A DNA stretch of 64,000 nt. It comes from Spongiibacter thalassae (lineage in GTDB: Bacteria > Pseudomonadota > Gammaproteobacteria > Pseudomonadales > Spongiibacteraceae). Below the pieces are notes generated by a model. That model saw only the letters and a list, made by a program, of their open reading frames with translations, did no database searches and had not been told where the DNA came from. The stretch spans positions 372,001 to 436,000 of the forward strand of contig NZ_JAAWWK010000004.1 in the NCBI RefSeq assembly GCF_012272835.1, given 5' to 3'. Numbering within the stretch: position 1 is the first letter of the stretch; every line of letters starts with the position of its first letter. Positions 52,978 through 61,997 of the stretch are shown piece after piece. Both the position numbers and the translations under genes were made by a program.

Positions 52978-54402
52978 ATGATAACCGCCTGGAGTTTTAT
53001 TGCGTTCCTGTCAGTGTTTGTGCTGATCGGGCTGTCGTCACTGTTCAAAAACCAGCATCACAGCCAGGACTACTATCTCGCCAGCAGCAGCGTAAAGCCC
53101 TGGTTGGTGGGGCTGTCAGCGGTGGCCACCAATAACAGCGGTTATATGTTTATCGGCGTGATTGGCTACACCTATACGGTGGGTTTGTCGGCGTTCTGGG
53201 TGATGTTCGGCTGGATCAGCGGCGACTTTATCGCCTCTCATTTTGTTCATCGCAAACTGCGCAATATGACTGAAAAGCGCGACGAGGTGAGCTACCTCGG
53301 GGTGCTTGCCAATTGGGGTGGCAAACCCATGGTGCGCTACCAGCGACTGGCGGCATTGATCTGCCTCACCCTGCTTATGGCCTATGCCGCGGCGCAGTTG
53401 TTGGCCGGGAGCAAGGCTCTGCATGTGTTGTTCGACTGGCCGCTGTGGGCGGGTGCAGTGACCGGTGCGATCCTGGTGGCGCTGTATTGCCTGGCCGGCG
53501 GAATCCGCGCATCGATCTGGACCGATGCCGCACAGTCCATTGTGATGATTACCGCGATGGGGGTGTTGCTCTGGGTAGCGGTCGATGGCCTCGGTGGTGC
53601 ATCTGCGACGCTGCAACAGCTCCACGACGTCCCCCGTTTTATGAACTGGTTTCCCGATGATCTCGCCTTTCCCGGCGTTGCCGGCGCCCTGCTCTTTGCT
53701 CTCGGTTGGCTGTTTGCCGGTATGTCGGTGGTGGGGCAGCCCCATGTGATGGTGCGGTTTATGACGCTCTCCGATGGCGGCGATATGAATCGAGCGCGCA
53801 CCTGGTACTACCTATGGTTTACCGCGTTTTATCTTATGGCCACGGCGGTGGGTCTACTGTCGCGGCTGTATATTCCGGAAGCCGGTAGCTTTGACGCCGA
53901 ATTGGCGTTGCCGACCATGGCCCAACAGCTACTGCCACCGGTATTGGTAGGCCTCGTACTGGCCGGGATCTTTGCGGCAACCCTGTCCACGGCGGACTCG
54001 TTGATTCTGAGCTCCTCCGCAGCGTTTACCCACGACCTGTTGCCCCACAACATTGAAAAACCTCTGCTTATTAAAGCCTCGACGCTGGTTGTTACCCTGC
54101 TGTCATTGGCCTGGGCCCTGTTCAGCGCCCAGAGTGTGTTCGCCATGGTAGTTATGGCCTGGTCGGGATTAGCCAGTGCCTTTGTGCCCATGCTACTGGT
54201 GCTGATTTTTGGCGGGCGGCCCTCTCAGACAACCGCCATTGCAATGAGCTGTGCGGGAATACTGACTGCCCTGTTGTGGCGGTACTTCGACCTGCACAAT
54301 ATGGTCTATGAAGGGCTGCCGGGTATTGTTGTCGGGGTACTGGTTTATCTTGTGGCGAATAGTGTGAGTGGTAAGCGGCAGAGCAAGGCTGGAGTAGCCT
54401 AA
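52978..54402 (+). CDS. Sodium/solute symporter (SSS family), possible ectoine or proline importer
   Basis: The 474-residue membrane protein has about 13 TM helices and the SSS signature: DYYLASSSVKPWLVGLSAVATNNSG split over residues 31-55, with GGIRASIWTDAAQ near 175 as the Na+-site region. It resembles PutP-type transporters. It starts 36 bp after the TPR gene in the ect cluster. SSS genes linked to ect operons have been proposed to recover leaked ectoine, so osmolyte import is the likely role. The substrate is not proven by sequence. Confidence 0.85.
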   Translation: MITAWSFIAFLSVFVLIGLSSLFKNQHHSQDYYLASSSVKPWLVGLSAVATNNSGYMFIGVIGYTYTVGLSAFWVMFGWISGDFIASHFVHRKLRNMTEKRDEVSYLGVLANWGGKPMVRYQRLAALICLTLLMAYAAAQLLAGSKALHVLFDWPLWAGAVTGAILVALYCLAGGIRASIWTDAAQSIVMITAMGVLLWVAVDGLGGASATLQQLHDVPRFMNWFPDDLAFPGVAGALLFALGWLFAGMSVVGQPHVMVRFMTLSDGGDMNRARTWYYLWFTAFYLMATAVGLLSRLYIPEAGSFDAELALPTMAQQLLPPVLVGLVLAGIFAATLSTADSLILSSSAAFTHDLLPHNIEKPLLIKASTLVVTLLSLAWALFSAQSVFAMVVMAWSGLASAFVPMLLVLIFGGRPSQTTAIAMSCAGILTALLWRYFDLHNMVYEGLPGIVVGVLVYLVANSVSGKRQSKAGVA

Positions 54403-54466
54403 GGCAGGTTTCTGCCGCGTAAATCTCCACCCCCTATAGCAGGGTCGGTGGCTCGCTGGGCGATTT

Positions 54467-54652
54467 TCGCGGGCGGGGCCCGCTCCCACAAATGCCGTCG
54501 CTACTCCTACAGTTGATCCACCCCTCTGCAAGCGCGGGCCCTGCCCGCGAATAGCGCTGGAATATCAGTTCACTGCCGGCGCCTGGGGATCATACGACTA
54601 GCTCTGCTCCTGTGGGAGCGGGCCTTGCCCGCGAATAGCACTGAAATATCAG
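54467..54652. repeat. REP-like palindromic elements (three copies)
   Basis: One inverted copy (54467-54490, ending CCGCTCCCACA) and two direct copies (54531-54568 and 54611-54652) share GCGGGCC-TGCCCGCGAATAGC. The two direct copies also share a GAAATATCAG-type tail. Each can fold into a GC-rich hairpin. They lie between the convergent symporter and permease genes, the usual place for REP/BIME elements. Confidence 0.8.
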
Positions 54653-55422
54653 CTAATCGCCCCAATCAGTCCAATCACACTTATCACCAGTAACACCGAG
54701 CCCATTACTCGAAAGAACACCGGGGTTTCCGCCTTCAGCATATGCTCGTGTACCCGCAAGCCAATGACATGTCCGACAGCGGCACAGGGTAGCAACCACA
54801 GATGGTGCTCCAGTTGGAGATCGACACCAACCCAGATAAAGGCGGCCATTTTGATAGTGACCAGAATAAACCACAGGGCAAACAGGGTGTCGCGCAGCTG
54901 TTCCCGAGCCACATGCTGGGCGACCACGGCAATAATCAAGGGCGCACCGATCAACGAGGTGCCGCTGATATACCCGCCCAGCATCAGGAACAGGGTATCT
55001 ACCAGGCGGCTGTTGCTGCGAAAGGGGCGGTTGAAGATATAGGTCAGGGCGTAAACCGATACGATGGTGAAAATAATCCCGCTGAGCACCCCGCTGGGCA
55101 GGGTAATAAGCCCAAATACGCCCAGTAGCTTGGGCACGATCATTATCCCCAGTATCCGCCACAGATAGGGCCAGTCGACGGTGCCCTGGCCGCTTTCACC
55201 ATTGCGCAATTGTTCGCGGTTGTTCATTGCGATGGTCAGTGAAGAGAAAAACAGCAAATGAACGGAGATCAGTGGCAGAAATACCAGCGGTTCATTGTGG
55301 ATCAGCAGCAGAAAGGGAAGCGACAGCACCGAGCCGCCAAAACCGAGTCCGGAGCGTACAAACCCGCTCCATACAAAGCACAGGCCGATCAGAATATATT
55401 GGTACAGATGCAGGTCAGTCAT
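54649..55422 (-). CDS. TauE/SafE family permease
   Basis: The 257-residue protein has about eight TM helices and the TauE/SafE pattern FVRSGLGFGGSVLSLP near the N-terminus. The family exports sulfite, sulfoacetate or related organic anions; the substrate here is unknown. ATG 55422 (MTDLHLYQYILIG) is chosen because upstream residues from 55518 are not membrane-like. Its stop region touches the last REP-like copy. Confidence 0.86.
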   Translation of the reverse strand: MTDLHLYQYILIGLCFVWSGFVRSGLGFGGSVLSLPFLLLIHNEPLVFLPLISVHLLFFSSLTIAMNNREQLRNGESGQGTVDWPYLWRILGIMIVPKLLGVFGLITLPSGVLSGIIFTIVSVYALTYIFNRPFRSNSRLVDTLFLMLGGYISGTSLIGAPLIIAVVAQHVAREQLRDTLFALWFILVTIKMAAFIWVGVDLQLEHHLWLLPCAAVGHVIGLRVHEHMLKAETPVFFRVMGSVLLVISVIGLIGAIS

Positions 55423-55549
55423 GGGGCCGAAGGGGTCGCGACAAAGGCCGCATTCTACGCGGGCACTTGGCGGAATAACAGTTGATGGGCCAATGAAAGG
55501 CGCTGCGCCTGCGGTCATTTACTGCTAGGCTGGAAGGGTCTGCCGATCA

Positions 55550-55595
55550 GGTTCTTGAGAACCCATCTATATGTCGATAGGGGTGAAGCTCACCC
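55550..55595 (+). promoter_or_regulatory. Palindrome and leader hairpin upstream of DUF2164
   Basis: GGTTCTTGAGAACC (55550-55563) is a perfect 14-bp palindrome in the divergent spacer between the permease and DUF2164. GGGTGA-AGC-TCACCC (55581-55595) is a short hairpin directly before the AAGGAG ribosome site and could affect translation. Confidence 0.5.
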
Positions 55596-55609
55596 AAAGG
55601 AGAGATCCC

Positions 55610-55861
55610 ATGACTGTTATGCAATTTTCCCGGCAAGAACGCGACACCATGGCGGCGACACTCCAGCGCTATTTCTCAGAAGAACTCGATCAGGATCTCG
55701 GGCAATTCGAGGCTGAATTTTTACTGGATTTTATTTCGACAGAAATTGGCGCTTATTTTTACAATCGCGGCCTCTACGATGCCCAGGCCATTCTCCAGCG
55801 CCGCCTCGATGAACTCGGTGACGCAATTCTCGAACTGGAGCAGTCACCGGGAGCCGGTTAG
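55610..55861 (+). CDS. DUF2164 family protein
   Basis: The 83-residue soluble helical protein matches the DUF2164 pattern: a start rich in SRQERD, then YFSEELDQDLGQFEAEFLLDF and FYNRGLYDAQ. AAGGAGAG upstream supports ATG 55610. The stop codon overlaps that of the convergent GGDEF/EAL gene by four bases. Function unknown. Confidence 0.85.
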   Translation: MTVMQFSRQERDTMAATLQRYFSEELDQDLGQFEAEFLLDFISTEIGAYFYNRGLYDAQAILQRRLDELGDAILELEQSPGAG

Positions 55862-57693
55862 CGTGCTGCCCCGGCGGTTTTAGGGTAGCCGGAATACTGG
55901 CAGTAAAAAGCCATGGCGGGTATGGGTTTCGCAATGTAGTAGCCCTGGGCGCTATCGCAGTGCCAGCCGTTCAGCTTATCCAGTTGATTAACCGTCTCAA
56001 TGCCTTCGGCTACCACTGTAAGCCCCATCCCCTGAGCCATGTCTATCATGGTTTTAACCAGTCTTGCGGCCTTCTCGTCGCTCAAAATATTGTTGATAAA
56101 ACTGCGGTCGATTTTCAGAGTGTCGATATCAAGCTCGGCGAGATAGCTGAGCGAGGAGTAGCCGGTGCCGAAATCGTCAAGGGCGATTTGGATACCCATC
56201 TCCGAGAGCTCTGCGAGCTTCTTGCGTACTACTGTAGTGTCGAGCATCACCACGCTTTCGGTGATTTCCAGCTCAAGGTGGCGCCCCGGCGGCAGTGTTG
56301 GCATTCGCTTGCGGAATTCATCGACGAAATTTTCCTCTGCAAACTGCACCACCGACACATTGATCGCCAGCGAAAAATAGTCGGAGCCGGGCAAATGCAT
56401 CAGGAAATCGGCGGCCTGTTCGATGACCCAGTTACCAATTTCAATAATCAAGCCGGTTTTTTCCGCAAGGGGAATGAATTCAACCGGGCTGACCTCTCCA
56501 AAAACAGGGCTATGCCAGCGCAACAAGCCTTCGGCGCCGTTCACCTTGCCGGTCTTTATATCGACCTTGGCCTGGAGGTGGAGGGCCAGCTCGCCGTTTT
56601 GCCGGGCCTGGGCCAGGCCCGCGCGCAGGCGAATTTCCCGCTCGGCCTGCTGCATTAATACCGGGTGGTAGCTCACCAGGCTGCCGTGGGCATCGCTGCT
56701 GGCGGCCGCCAATTGGGCGCGGCGCACTGTGGCCTTGCCGTCGCTGTATTTGCCGTCATCGCTCGCGGTGCCAAGGCTTATGTCGAGGAGAATATCGTGG
56801 CCGTTCCATTGCAGGTTGCGGCTGCTATGGCTGAGCAGCCGGGAGGCGATGCGCTCCGGAGCAAACCGCGCCAACATGCCAAACTCAGCATCGGACAGCC
56901 TGCCGATAATGGCATTACCAGGCAGGGCGTCCTGCAGAAGTTCGCTCAGGTGTTTGAGCACGGCGTCGCCGGCGGAGTCGCCGAGGGTATTGCAGATAGC
57001 GGTGTAATTTCTGACTTGGCAGACCAACACGCTGTCGCCGGGTACCAGAGAGCGCTGTAGCTCGCGAAAAAATGTGCGACGCGTCATCAATGAAGTCACA
57101 GGGTCGCGATTTAGCTGGGCAAGAAAGTCCTCGGCGTCGCGTTTGGCCAGATAGAGAATATACAGCGCGCCCGAGCCCAGAATAACGCCGCTCACCAGAG
57201 ACTGCCATTCAATGTGCTCAGTGTAGAGCAGGCCGATAAGAGATGGCAGAGCAAGGGCTACGACATTTGCGCTGAACAGTGAATATATACGACTGAGCAA
57301 ATGCCGTGAGCCCAGAATAACGACAAACAGCAGTTGTTGTATGAAAAGCTGCTGCCACACCCCCAGATAATCCTCGAACATCAGCGTGAGCGAGCCCCAC
57401 GTCAGGTGGGTGCTGATACTCAACACGCTGTAAATTCGTAACCAGAAGCGCAGGTGGGCGATTTTACCGTAGCGAATATAAAGGCGTGCGCAGAGGGTGA
57501 GCAGGCACTGAAACAAGGTCATCGTGGCTAGCCAGCTTAGCAGCCATTGGCCGGGCACCTCGCCCCAAAGTAGCAGTGTGAGCACTGCAGCACCCAGGCA
57601 ACTGAAGAGGTGGATATTACGGGCATCACTAAACAGGCGAACGCCCGCCTCGGTAGAATGATACTCCTTAATAAAGGCTCGCAATGACGCCAT
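55858..57693 (-). CDS. Membrane GGDEF-EAL protein, likely c-di-GMP phosphodiesterase
   Basis: The 611-residue protein has five or six TM helices in the first 185 residues, a GGDEF domain (about 195-330) and an EAL domain (about 350-600). The GGDEF active-site position reads SDAEF, so cyclase activity is unlikely. The EAL domain keeps EGLLRW, LEITESV, DDFGTGYSSL, LKIDRSF and EGIET, so it can probably hydrolyse c-di-GMP. No periplasmic or PAS sensor domain is seen; the membrane helices resemble a MASE-type input region. Confidence 0.9.
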   Translation of the reverse strand: MASLRAFIKEYHSTEAGVRLFSDARNIHLFSCLGAAVLTLLLWGEVPGQWLLSWLATMTLFQCLLTLCARLYIRYGKIAHLRFWLRIYSVLSISTHLTWGSLTLMFEDYLGVWQQLFIQQLLFVVILGSRHLLSRIYSLFSANVVALALPSLIGLLYTEHIEWQSLVSGVILGSGALYILYLAKRDAEDFLAQLNRDPVTSLMTRRTFFRELQRSLVPGDSVLVCQVRNYTAICNTLGDSAGDAVLKHLSELLQDALPGNAIIGRLSDAEFGMLARFAPERIASRLLSHSSRNLQWNGHDILLDISLGTASDDGKYSDGKATVRRAQLAAASSDAHGSLVSYHPVLMQQAEREIRLRAGLAQARQNGELALHLQAKVDIKTGKVNGAEGLLRWHSPVFGEVSPVEFIPLAEKTGLIIEIGNWVIEQAADFLMHLPGSDYFSLAINVSVVQFAEENFVDEFRKRMPTLPPGRHLELEITESVVMLDTTVVRKKLAELSEMGIQIALDDFGTGYSSLSYLAELDIDTLKIDRSFINNILSDEKAARLVKTMIDMAQGMGLTVVAEGIETVNQLDKLNGWHCDSAQGYYIAKPIPAMAFYCQYSGYPKTAGAAR

Positions 57694-57940
57694 TACATTG
57701 TGTTCCTTTCGCGGTGCTGGCTGAAGCGACCGGGTTTGTTGGGATGACGGTTCACGGCCCTGCCAATGGGCGGTTTCCTTGCACCTGGAAATTCGACAGA
57801 TCAGCCGCCAATGGTATGTTATCTTGCTTAATCCCGAGCGATGTTAATATACGCAATTATACGCCGGGGAGCATATGTGTACCTGAGGTGCGAAGTTGGT
57901 GCACATTGCCATCTATTTACTACTGTTCAAGGTTTTACTT

Positions 57941-58606
57941 ATGCACGTTACCCAAGCGATCAAAAATCGTCGCTCGATTCGGGGCTTCAAGCCCGATGCG
58001 ATACCGGAAGCCACCCTGCGGGAAATTCTCGACACGGCCCGGCATGCTCCCTCCAACTGCAACACTCAGCCATGGCACTTTACTGTGGTGTCGGGTGAGG
58101 CCCGCGCTCGTTTGCAGGAAGCGATTATGGCCGAAATACTCTCCGGCAAGGCGCCGTCGCCGGCATTTCCCCCCGGTGATGTGGGACTTACCGGTGTCTA
58201 CAAAGAGCGTCAGTACGACTGCGCCATGACCTATTATGGCACCATGGGTATCGAGCGCCATGAAAAGGACAAGCGTCAGGCGCTGATGCTGAAAAACTGG
58301 GAGTTTTTCGGTGCCCCCCACGTGGGCTTTCTGTCGATGCCGGTGAGCATGGGGCCGGTAAATGGGGTGGATATCGGTATCTATCTGCAGACCTTGATGC
58401 TGCTATTGGTTGAGCACGGCATGGCGAGCATTCCCCAGGGAGCGCTGGCGTTCTATCCGGACGAAGTGTTGAAAATCGCCAACCTCCCTGAGGGTCACGG
58501 CATTATTTGCGGCCTGTCCTTTGGCTATGAGCAGGAAGGTGAGCAAATTAATAAAGTGGTTATGGACCGCGCGCCACTGGAAGATACCGTCACGCTGATT
58601 TCCTGA
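57941..58606 (+). CDS. Nitroreductase family FMN-dependent oxidoreductase
   Basis: The 221-residue flavoprotein has the nitroreductase signatures KNRRSIRGFKPD (8-19) and ARHAPSNCNTQPWHFTVV (about 34-51), and GLSFGYEQEGEQIN near the C-terminus. It reduces nitroaromatics, quinones or similar compounds with NAD(P)H; the physiological substrate is unknown. ATG 57941 begins the conserved domain; the frame opens at 57896. A possible promoter lies in the AT-rich stretch around 57825-57870. Confidence 0.9.
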   Translation: MHVTQAIKNRRSIRGFKPDAIPEATLREILDTARHAPSNCNTQPWHFTVVSGEARARLQEAIMAEILSGKAPSPAFPPGDVGLTGVYKERQYDCAMTYYGTMGIERHEKDKRQALMLKNWEFFGAPHVGFLSMPVSMGPVNGVDIGIYLQTLMLLLVEHGMASIPQGALAFYPDEVLKIANLPEGHGIICGLSFGYEQEGEQINKVVMDRAPLEDTVTLIS

Positions 58607-58662
58607 GGCTCGATCTCCCGATAGTTGCTTGCCGGTCACGTGATCCGCTGACAAGCCAGCTA

Positions 58663-59067
58663 CTATCCGGCGCTGGTGTCAGCCCCTTTGGGGTTGGCAC
58701 CATAGGCATTCTCGCCGGGCTGGCTGTCAAACAGCGTCATGACCAGCAGTATGAATGGCCCGATAGGGGCAATCACTAACAGCAATAACCACCAGGGCGA
58801 ACGCCCGGTATCCTGCAATCGCCGCGCAGCCATGACCAGCGCCGGTAGCAGGCTGGCAACAAAATACATGCTGCCCAACAAGCCTATTCCCCGTTGAAAA
58901 TTCATTGTGCCGAACACTGTGTCAATCAGGTTGGCGGCCATGCTGACAAGTATATGAAACAGAATGAAGTACCAGTATTCCCGGCGTGGTGCGCGGCCGC
59001 AGAAATTGCCGTAGCGCTGCCAGGCAGCGAGGTAGTAGTTGAGGGGATGTTCGTCTGTTGCCATCAC
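58663..59067 (-). CDS. DUF805 family membrane protein
   Basis: The 134-residue inner membrane protein has about four TM helices and the DUF805 pattern: WQRYGNFCGRAPRREYWYF, then RLQDTGRSPWWLLLLVIAPIG. The function is unknown. The 322 bp upstream is mostly the 97-bp tandem repeat, so its promoter must lie in the first 50 bp or be supplied by the repeat. Confidence 0.88.
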   Translation of the reverse strand: MMATDEHPLNYYLAAWQRYGNFCGRAPRREYWYFILFHILVSMAANLIDTVFGTMNFQRGIGLLGSMYFVASLLPALVMAARRLQDTGRSPWWLLLLVIAPIGPFILLVMTLFDSQPGENAYGANPKGADTSAG

Positions 59068-59118
59068 TTTTCCTATGCAGTTTTCGGCTAATTCTGGTCC
59101 ATTAATTATGATTACGGA

Positions 59119-59389
59119 AGGCTTCGCGTGCAGGGCACGCTCCCACAGGGGGGTGGTTCAGGCCTGAAGGAGGGAGACCACTTCGCGAAATGCTGCATGG
59201 TGGGAAAGATGCGGAGGGCTCCGCGTGCGGGGCACACTCCCACAGGGGGGTGGTTCAGGCCTGCAGGAGCGAGGCCACTTCGCGAAATGCTGCATGGTGG
59301 GAAAGATGCGGAGGGCTCCGCGTGCGGGGCACACTCCCACAGGAGGTGGTGCGGATCTGTGGGAGCGAGGCTACCTCGCGAACAGAGGG
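59119..59389. repeat. 97-bp tandem repeat with REP-like cores (2.8 copies)
   Basis: Units at 59119-59215 and 59216-59312 are nearly identical; a diverged partial copy runs from 59313 to about 59386. CGCGTG anchors at 59125, 59222 and 59319 fix the period at exactly 97. Each unit pairs an inverted CACTCCCACAG core with a direct AGGAGCGAGGC-CACTTCGCGAA core, similar to the REP-like elements at 54467-54652. This fills the gap between DUF805 and parE; no gene is seen here. Confidence 0.88.
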
Positions 59390-61279
59390 TTACATCAATA
59401 CGTCGGCTTCATCACCATTGCGCTCCAGCCATTCCTTGCGGTCGGCGGCGCGTTTTTTTCCGAGCAGCATATCCATCAGTTCGTCGGTGTTGTCCTGATC
59501 TTCAATGCTCAGGCGCACTAATCGACGGGTGTCGGGGTCCATAACGGTTTCACGCAGTTGCAGGGGGTTCATTTCACCGAGGCCCTTGAAGCGGGTCACG
59601 GACACTTTACCCTTGATTTTCTCGGCTTCAATGCGGTCGATAATGCCCTGCTTCTCGCCGTTGTCGAGGGCGTAGTACACCTCTTTTCCGATATCGATAC
59701 GATACAGCGGCGGCATGGCGATAAATACGTGGCCCTGCTCGACCATTGCGCGGAAGTGGCGCAAAAACAGCGCGCACAGCAAGGTGGCGATATGGGCACC
59801 GTCGGAGTCGGCGTCGGCGAGGATGCATATCTTGCCGTAGCGCAGCCCGCTCAGGTCGCTGGAGTCGGGGTCGACCCCAAGGGCAACGGAGATGTCGTGG
59901 ACCTCCTGGGAGCCGAGGATTTGCTGTGAGTCCACCTCCCAGGTATTCAGGATTTTCCCCCGTAGCGGCAGAATGGCCTGAAACTGGCGGTCCCGTGCCT
60001 GTTTGGCTGAGCCGCCCGCCGAGTCGCCCTCTACCAGAAACAGCTCTGAGCGCTCGCTTTCAACTCCGGAGCAGTCTGCCAGTTTGCCAGGCAGTGCCGG
60101 GCCGGCGCTGACTTTCTTGCGCACCACCTTTTTGGCCTTGCGCAATCGGCTCTGGGCGTTGTTGATACACAGCTCAGCGAGCTTCTCGGCTTCTTCGGTG
60201 TGCTGGTTCAGCCACAGGCTGAAGGCGTCCTTGGCGACGCCGGAGACAAACACCGAGGCTTCCCGCGAACTGAGCCGTTCCTTGGTTTGGCCGGAAAACT
60301 GGGGGTCGGCGAGTTTCGACGACAACACGTAGCTGCACTTGTCCCAGATGTCGTCGGGGGTGAGCTTTACGCCGCGGGGAATCAGGTTGCGAAATTCGCA
60401 AAATTCACGCATGGCGTCGAGCAGGCCGCTGCGCAGCCCGTTGACGTGGGTGCCGCCCTGGGCGGTAGGAATCAGGTTGACGTAGGATTCGGTAATCAGC
60501 TCGCCGCCCTCGGGCAGCCATTGCACAGCCCAATCCACGCCTTCATTATTGCCGGAAAAGTGGCCGATAAAGGGCTGCGGAGGCAGGGTTTCGTAGTCGC
60601 GGGTATTGCTGGACAGGTAGTCTGACAGACCGTCTTCGTAATACCACTCCTCACTTTCTTCGCCGGTTTCGTCGAGAAAGATGACCTTGAGCCCGGGACA
60701 CAGTACGGCCTTGGCGCGCAGCACGTGCTTGAGGCGCCGCACCGAGAAGCGGGGGCTGTCGAAGTATTTGGCGTCGGGCCAGAAGCGCAGGTGGGTGCCG
60801 GTATTGCGCTTGCCGCAGGTGTCGATCACTTCCAGATCAGATGCCTTGTCACCGTTGGCAAAGCGCATTTGATGCACTTGGCCGTCGCGCTTGATGGTGA
60901 CCTCAAGCAGGGTGGACAGAGCGTTGACGACCGATACCCCGACCCCGTGCAGACCGCCGGAAAACTGGTAGTTGTCGTTGGAGAATTTACCCCCGGCGTG
61001 CAGGGTCGAAAGGATCACCTCGACCCCGGGCAGGCCCATTTCCGGGTGAATATCCACCGGCATGCCGCGGCCGTTGTCCGCGCAGCTCAGTGAGTTGTCG
61101 TTGTGCAGGGTGACGGTGATTTCGCTGGCGTGCCCTGCCAGTGCTTCGTCAACACTGTTGTCGATAATTTCCTGGGCGAGATGGTTAGGCCGAGTGGTGT
61201 CGGTGTACATGCCGGGGCGTTTGCGCACCGGCTCCAGGCCCGTGAGAACTTCAATAGACTGTGAGGTGTAGTTAGACAT
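59390..61279 (-). CDS. parE: DNA topoisomerase IV subunit B
   Basis: The 629-residue ATPase subunit of topoisomerase IV decatenates daughter chromosomes with ParC. GHKL ATPase motifs IIDNSVDEALAGHA, DNGRGMPVDIH and GLHGVGVSVVNAL are present. The TOPRIM motifs are EGDSAGGSAKQARDR and DADSDGAHI. The length matches E. coli ParE (630). ATG 61279 (MSNYTSQSIEVL) is the family start. It closes the DUF1249-cpdA-yqiA-parE run. Confidence 0.97.
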   Translation of the reverse strand: MSNYTSQSIEVLTGLEPVRKRPGMYTDTTRPNHLAQEIIDNSVDEALAGHASEITVTLHNDNSLSCADNGRGMPVDIHPEMGLPGVEVILSTLHAGGKFSNDNYQFSGGLHGVGVSVVNALSTLLEVTIKRDGQVHQMRFANGDKASDLEVIDTCGKRNTGTHLRFWPDAKYFDSPRFSVRRLKHVLRAKAVLCPGLKVIFLDETGEESEEWYYEDGLSDYLSSNTRDYETLPPQPFIGHFSGNNEGVDWAVQWLPEGGELITESYVNLIPTAQGGTHVNGLRSGLLDAMREFCEFRNLIPRGVKLTPDDIWDKCSYVLSSKLADPQFSGQTKERLSSREASVFVSGVAKDAFSLWLNQHTEEAEKLAELCINNAQSRLRKAKKVVRKKVSAGPALPGKLADCSGVESERSELFLVEGDSAGGSAKQARDRQFQAILPLRGKILNTWEVDSQQILGSQEVHDISVALGVDPDSSDLSGLRYGKICILADADSDGAHIATLLCALFLRHFRAMVEQGHVFIAMPPLYRIDIGKEVYYALDNGEKQGIIDRIEAEKIKGKVSVTRFKGLGEMNPLQLRETVMDPDTRRLVRLSIEDQDNTDELMDMLLGKKRAADRKEWLERNGDEADVLM

Positions 61280-61409
61280 GCTTTCCCATTTTTGTTGACT
61301 GGCCCTTGTCGGCACGCGCTCAGGCGAATCGTATTGTTGGCCGATGCGGGGTGCGACTATGGAGAGGGCGGGCTACCCGCGCCATCCTAGTTGAATTCAG
61401 GCCGTATTG

Positions 61410-61997
61410 TTAACTGTTCAGGCGCAGAAATGCCACTACTTCGGGCAGATGTCGCTCGAATCCCTGAAAACTGTGGTCGCCGCCAGGCTCACAGAGAATC
61501 CTGCACTCCCGGTAATAATCCATGGCGTGGCGATAGTCGAGGGTCTCGTCGCCCTCCTGCACCATTACCCAGTAGCGCGAGGGGGTAATGGTCTCGGGGT
61601 GTAAGTCGCGCAGACAGTCGAGGTCATCGGGGGTGACGGTAAAGTCTACTCCGGTATAGGGGTTGCGATGTTCGCCGACGAAGGCATCGCCAAAGGTGTG
61701 GGGGCGAACCGCGGGATTGATCAATACCGCGGGAAGGTTGTAGCGCTCGCCGAAAACGGTGCAAAAAAACCCTCCCAGGGAGCTGCCAATAAGGGCGAGC
61801 TGGTTGTCTTTTTTGTTCAGCTCGGCACTGATGATTTCGTCGAGGCGCTGGTGGGCGGCCGCGGGGGTGTTGGGCATATCCGGTATCAGTACATTCAGCC
61901 CGGGTAGGTGGCGCTCAGCGTAGAGTCTGGTTTGTTGCGCTTTGTGTGATGCAGGAGATGAAAGGAAGCCATGAATATAAATTAGCGTGTTGCTCAT
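61410..61997 (-). CDS. yqiA: YqiA-family esterase
   Basis: The 195-residue alpha/beta hydrolase has the nucleophile motif GSSLGG near residue 71 and an early oxyanion region YIHGFLSSPASHKA. A catalytic His is in EPGGDHSFQGF near the end. The family shows esterase activity on short acyl substrates. It overlaps cpdA by four bases and precedes parE, as in E. coli. Confidence 0.92.
   Translation of the reverse strand: MSNTLIYIHGFLSSPASHKAQQTRLYAERHLPGLNVLIPDMPNTPAAAHQRLDEIISAELNKKDNQLALIGSSLGGFFCTVFGERYNLPAVLINPAVRPHTFGDAFVGEHRNPYTGVDFTVTPDDLDCLRDLHPETITPSRYWVMVQEGDETLDYRHAMDYYRECRILCEPGGDHSFQGFERHLPEVVAFLRLNS

Noticed and set aside
59128-59544. Open frames up to 138 codons across the 97-bp repeat
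   Set aside because: They exist because 97 is not a multiple of three and the repeat lacks stops by chance; they run into parE antisense and have no ribosome site.
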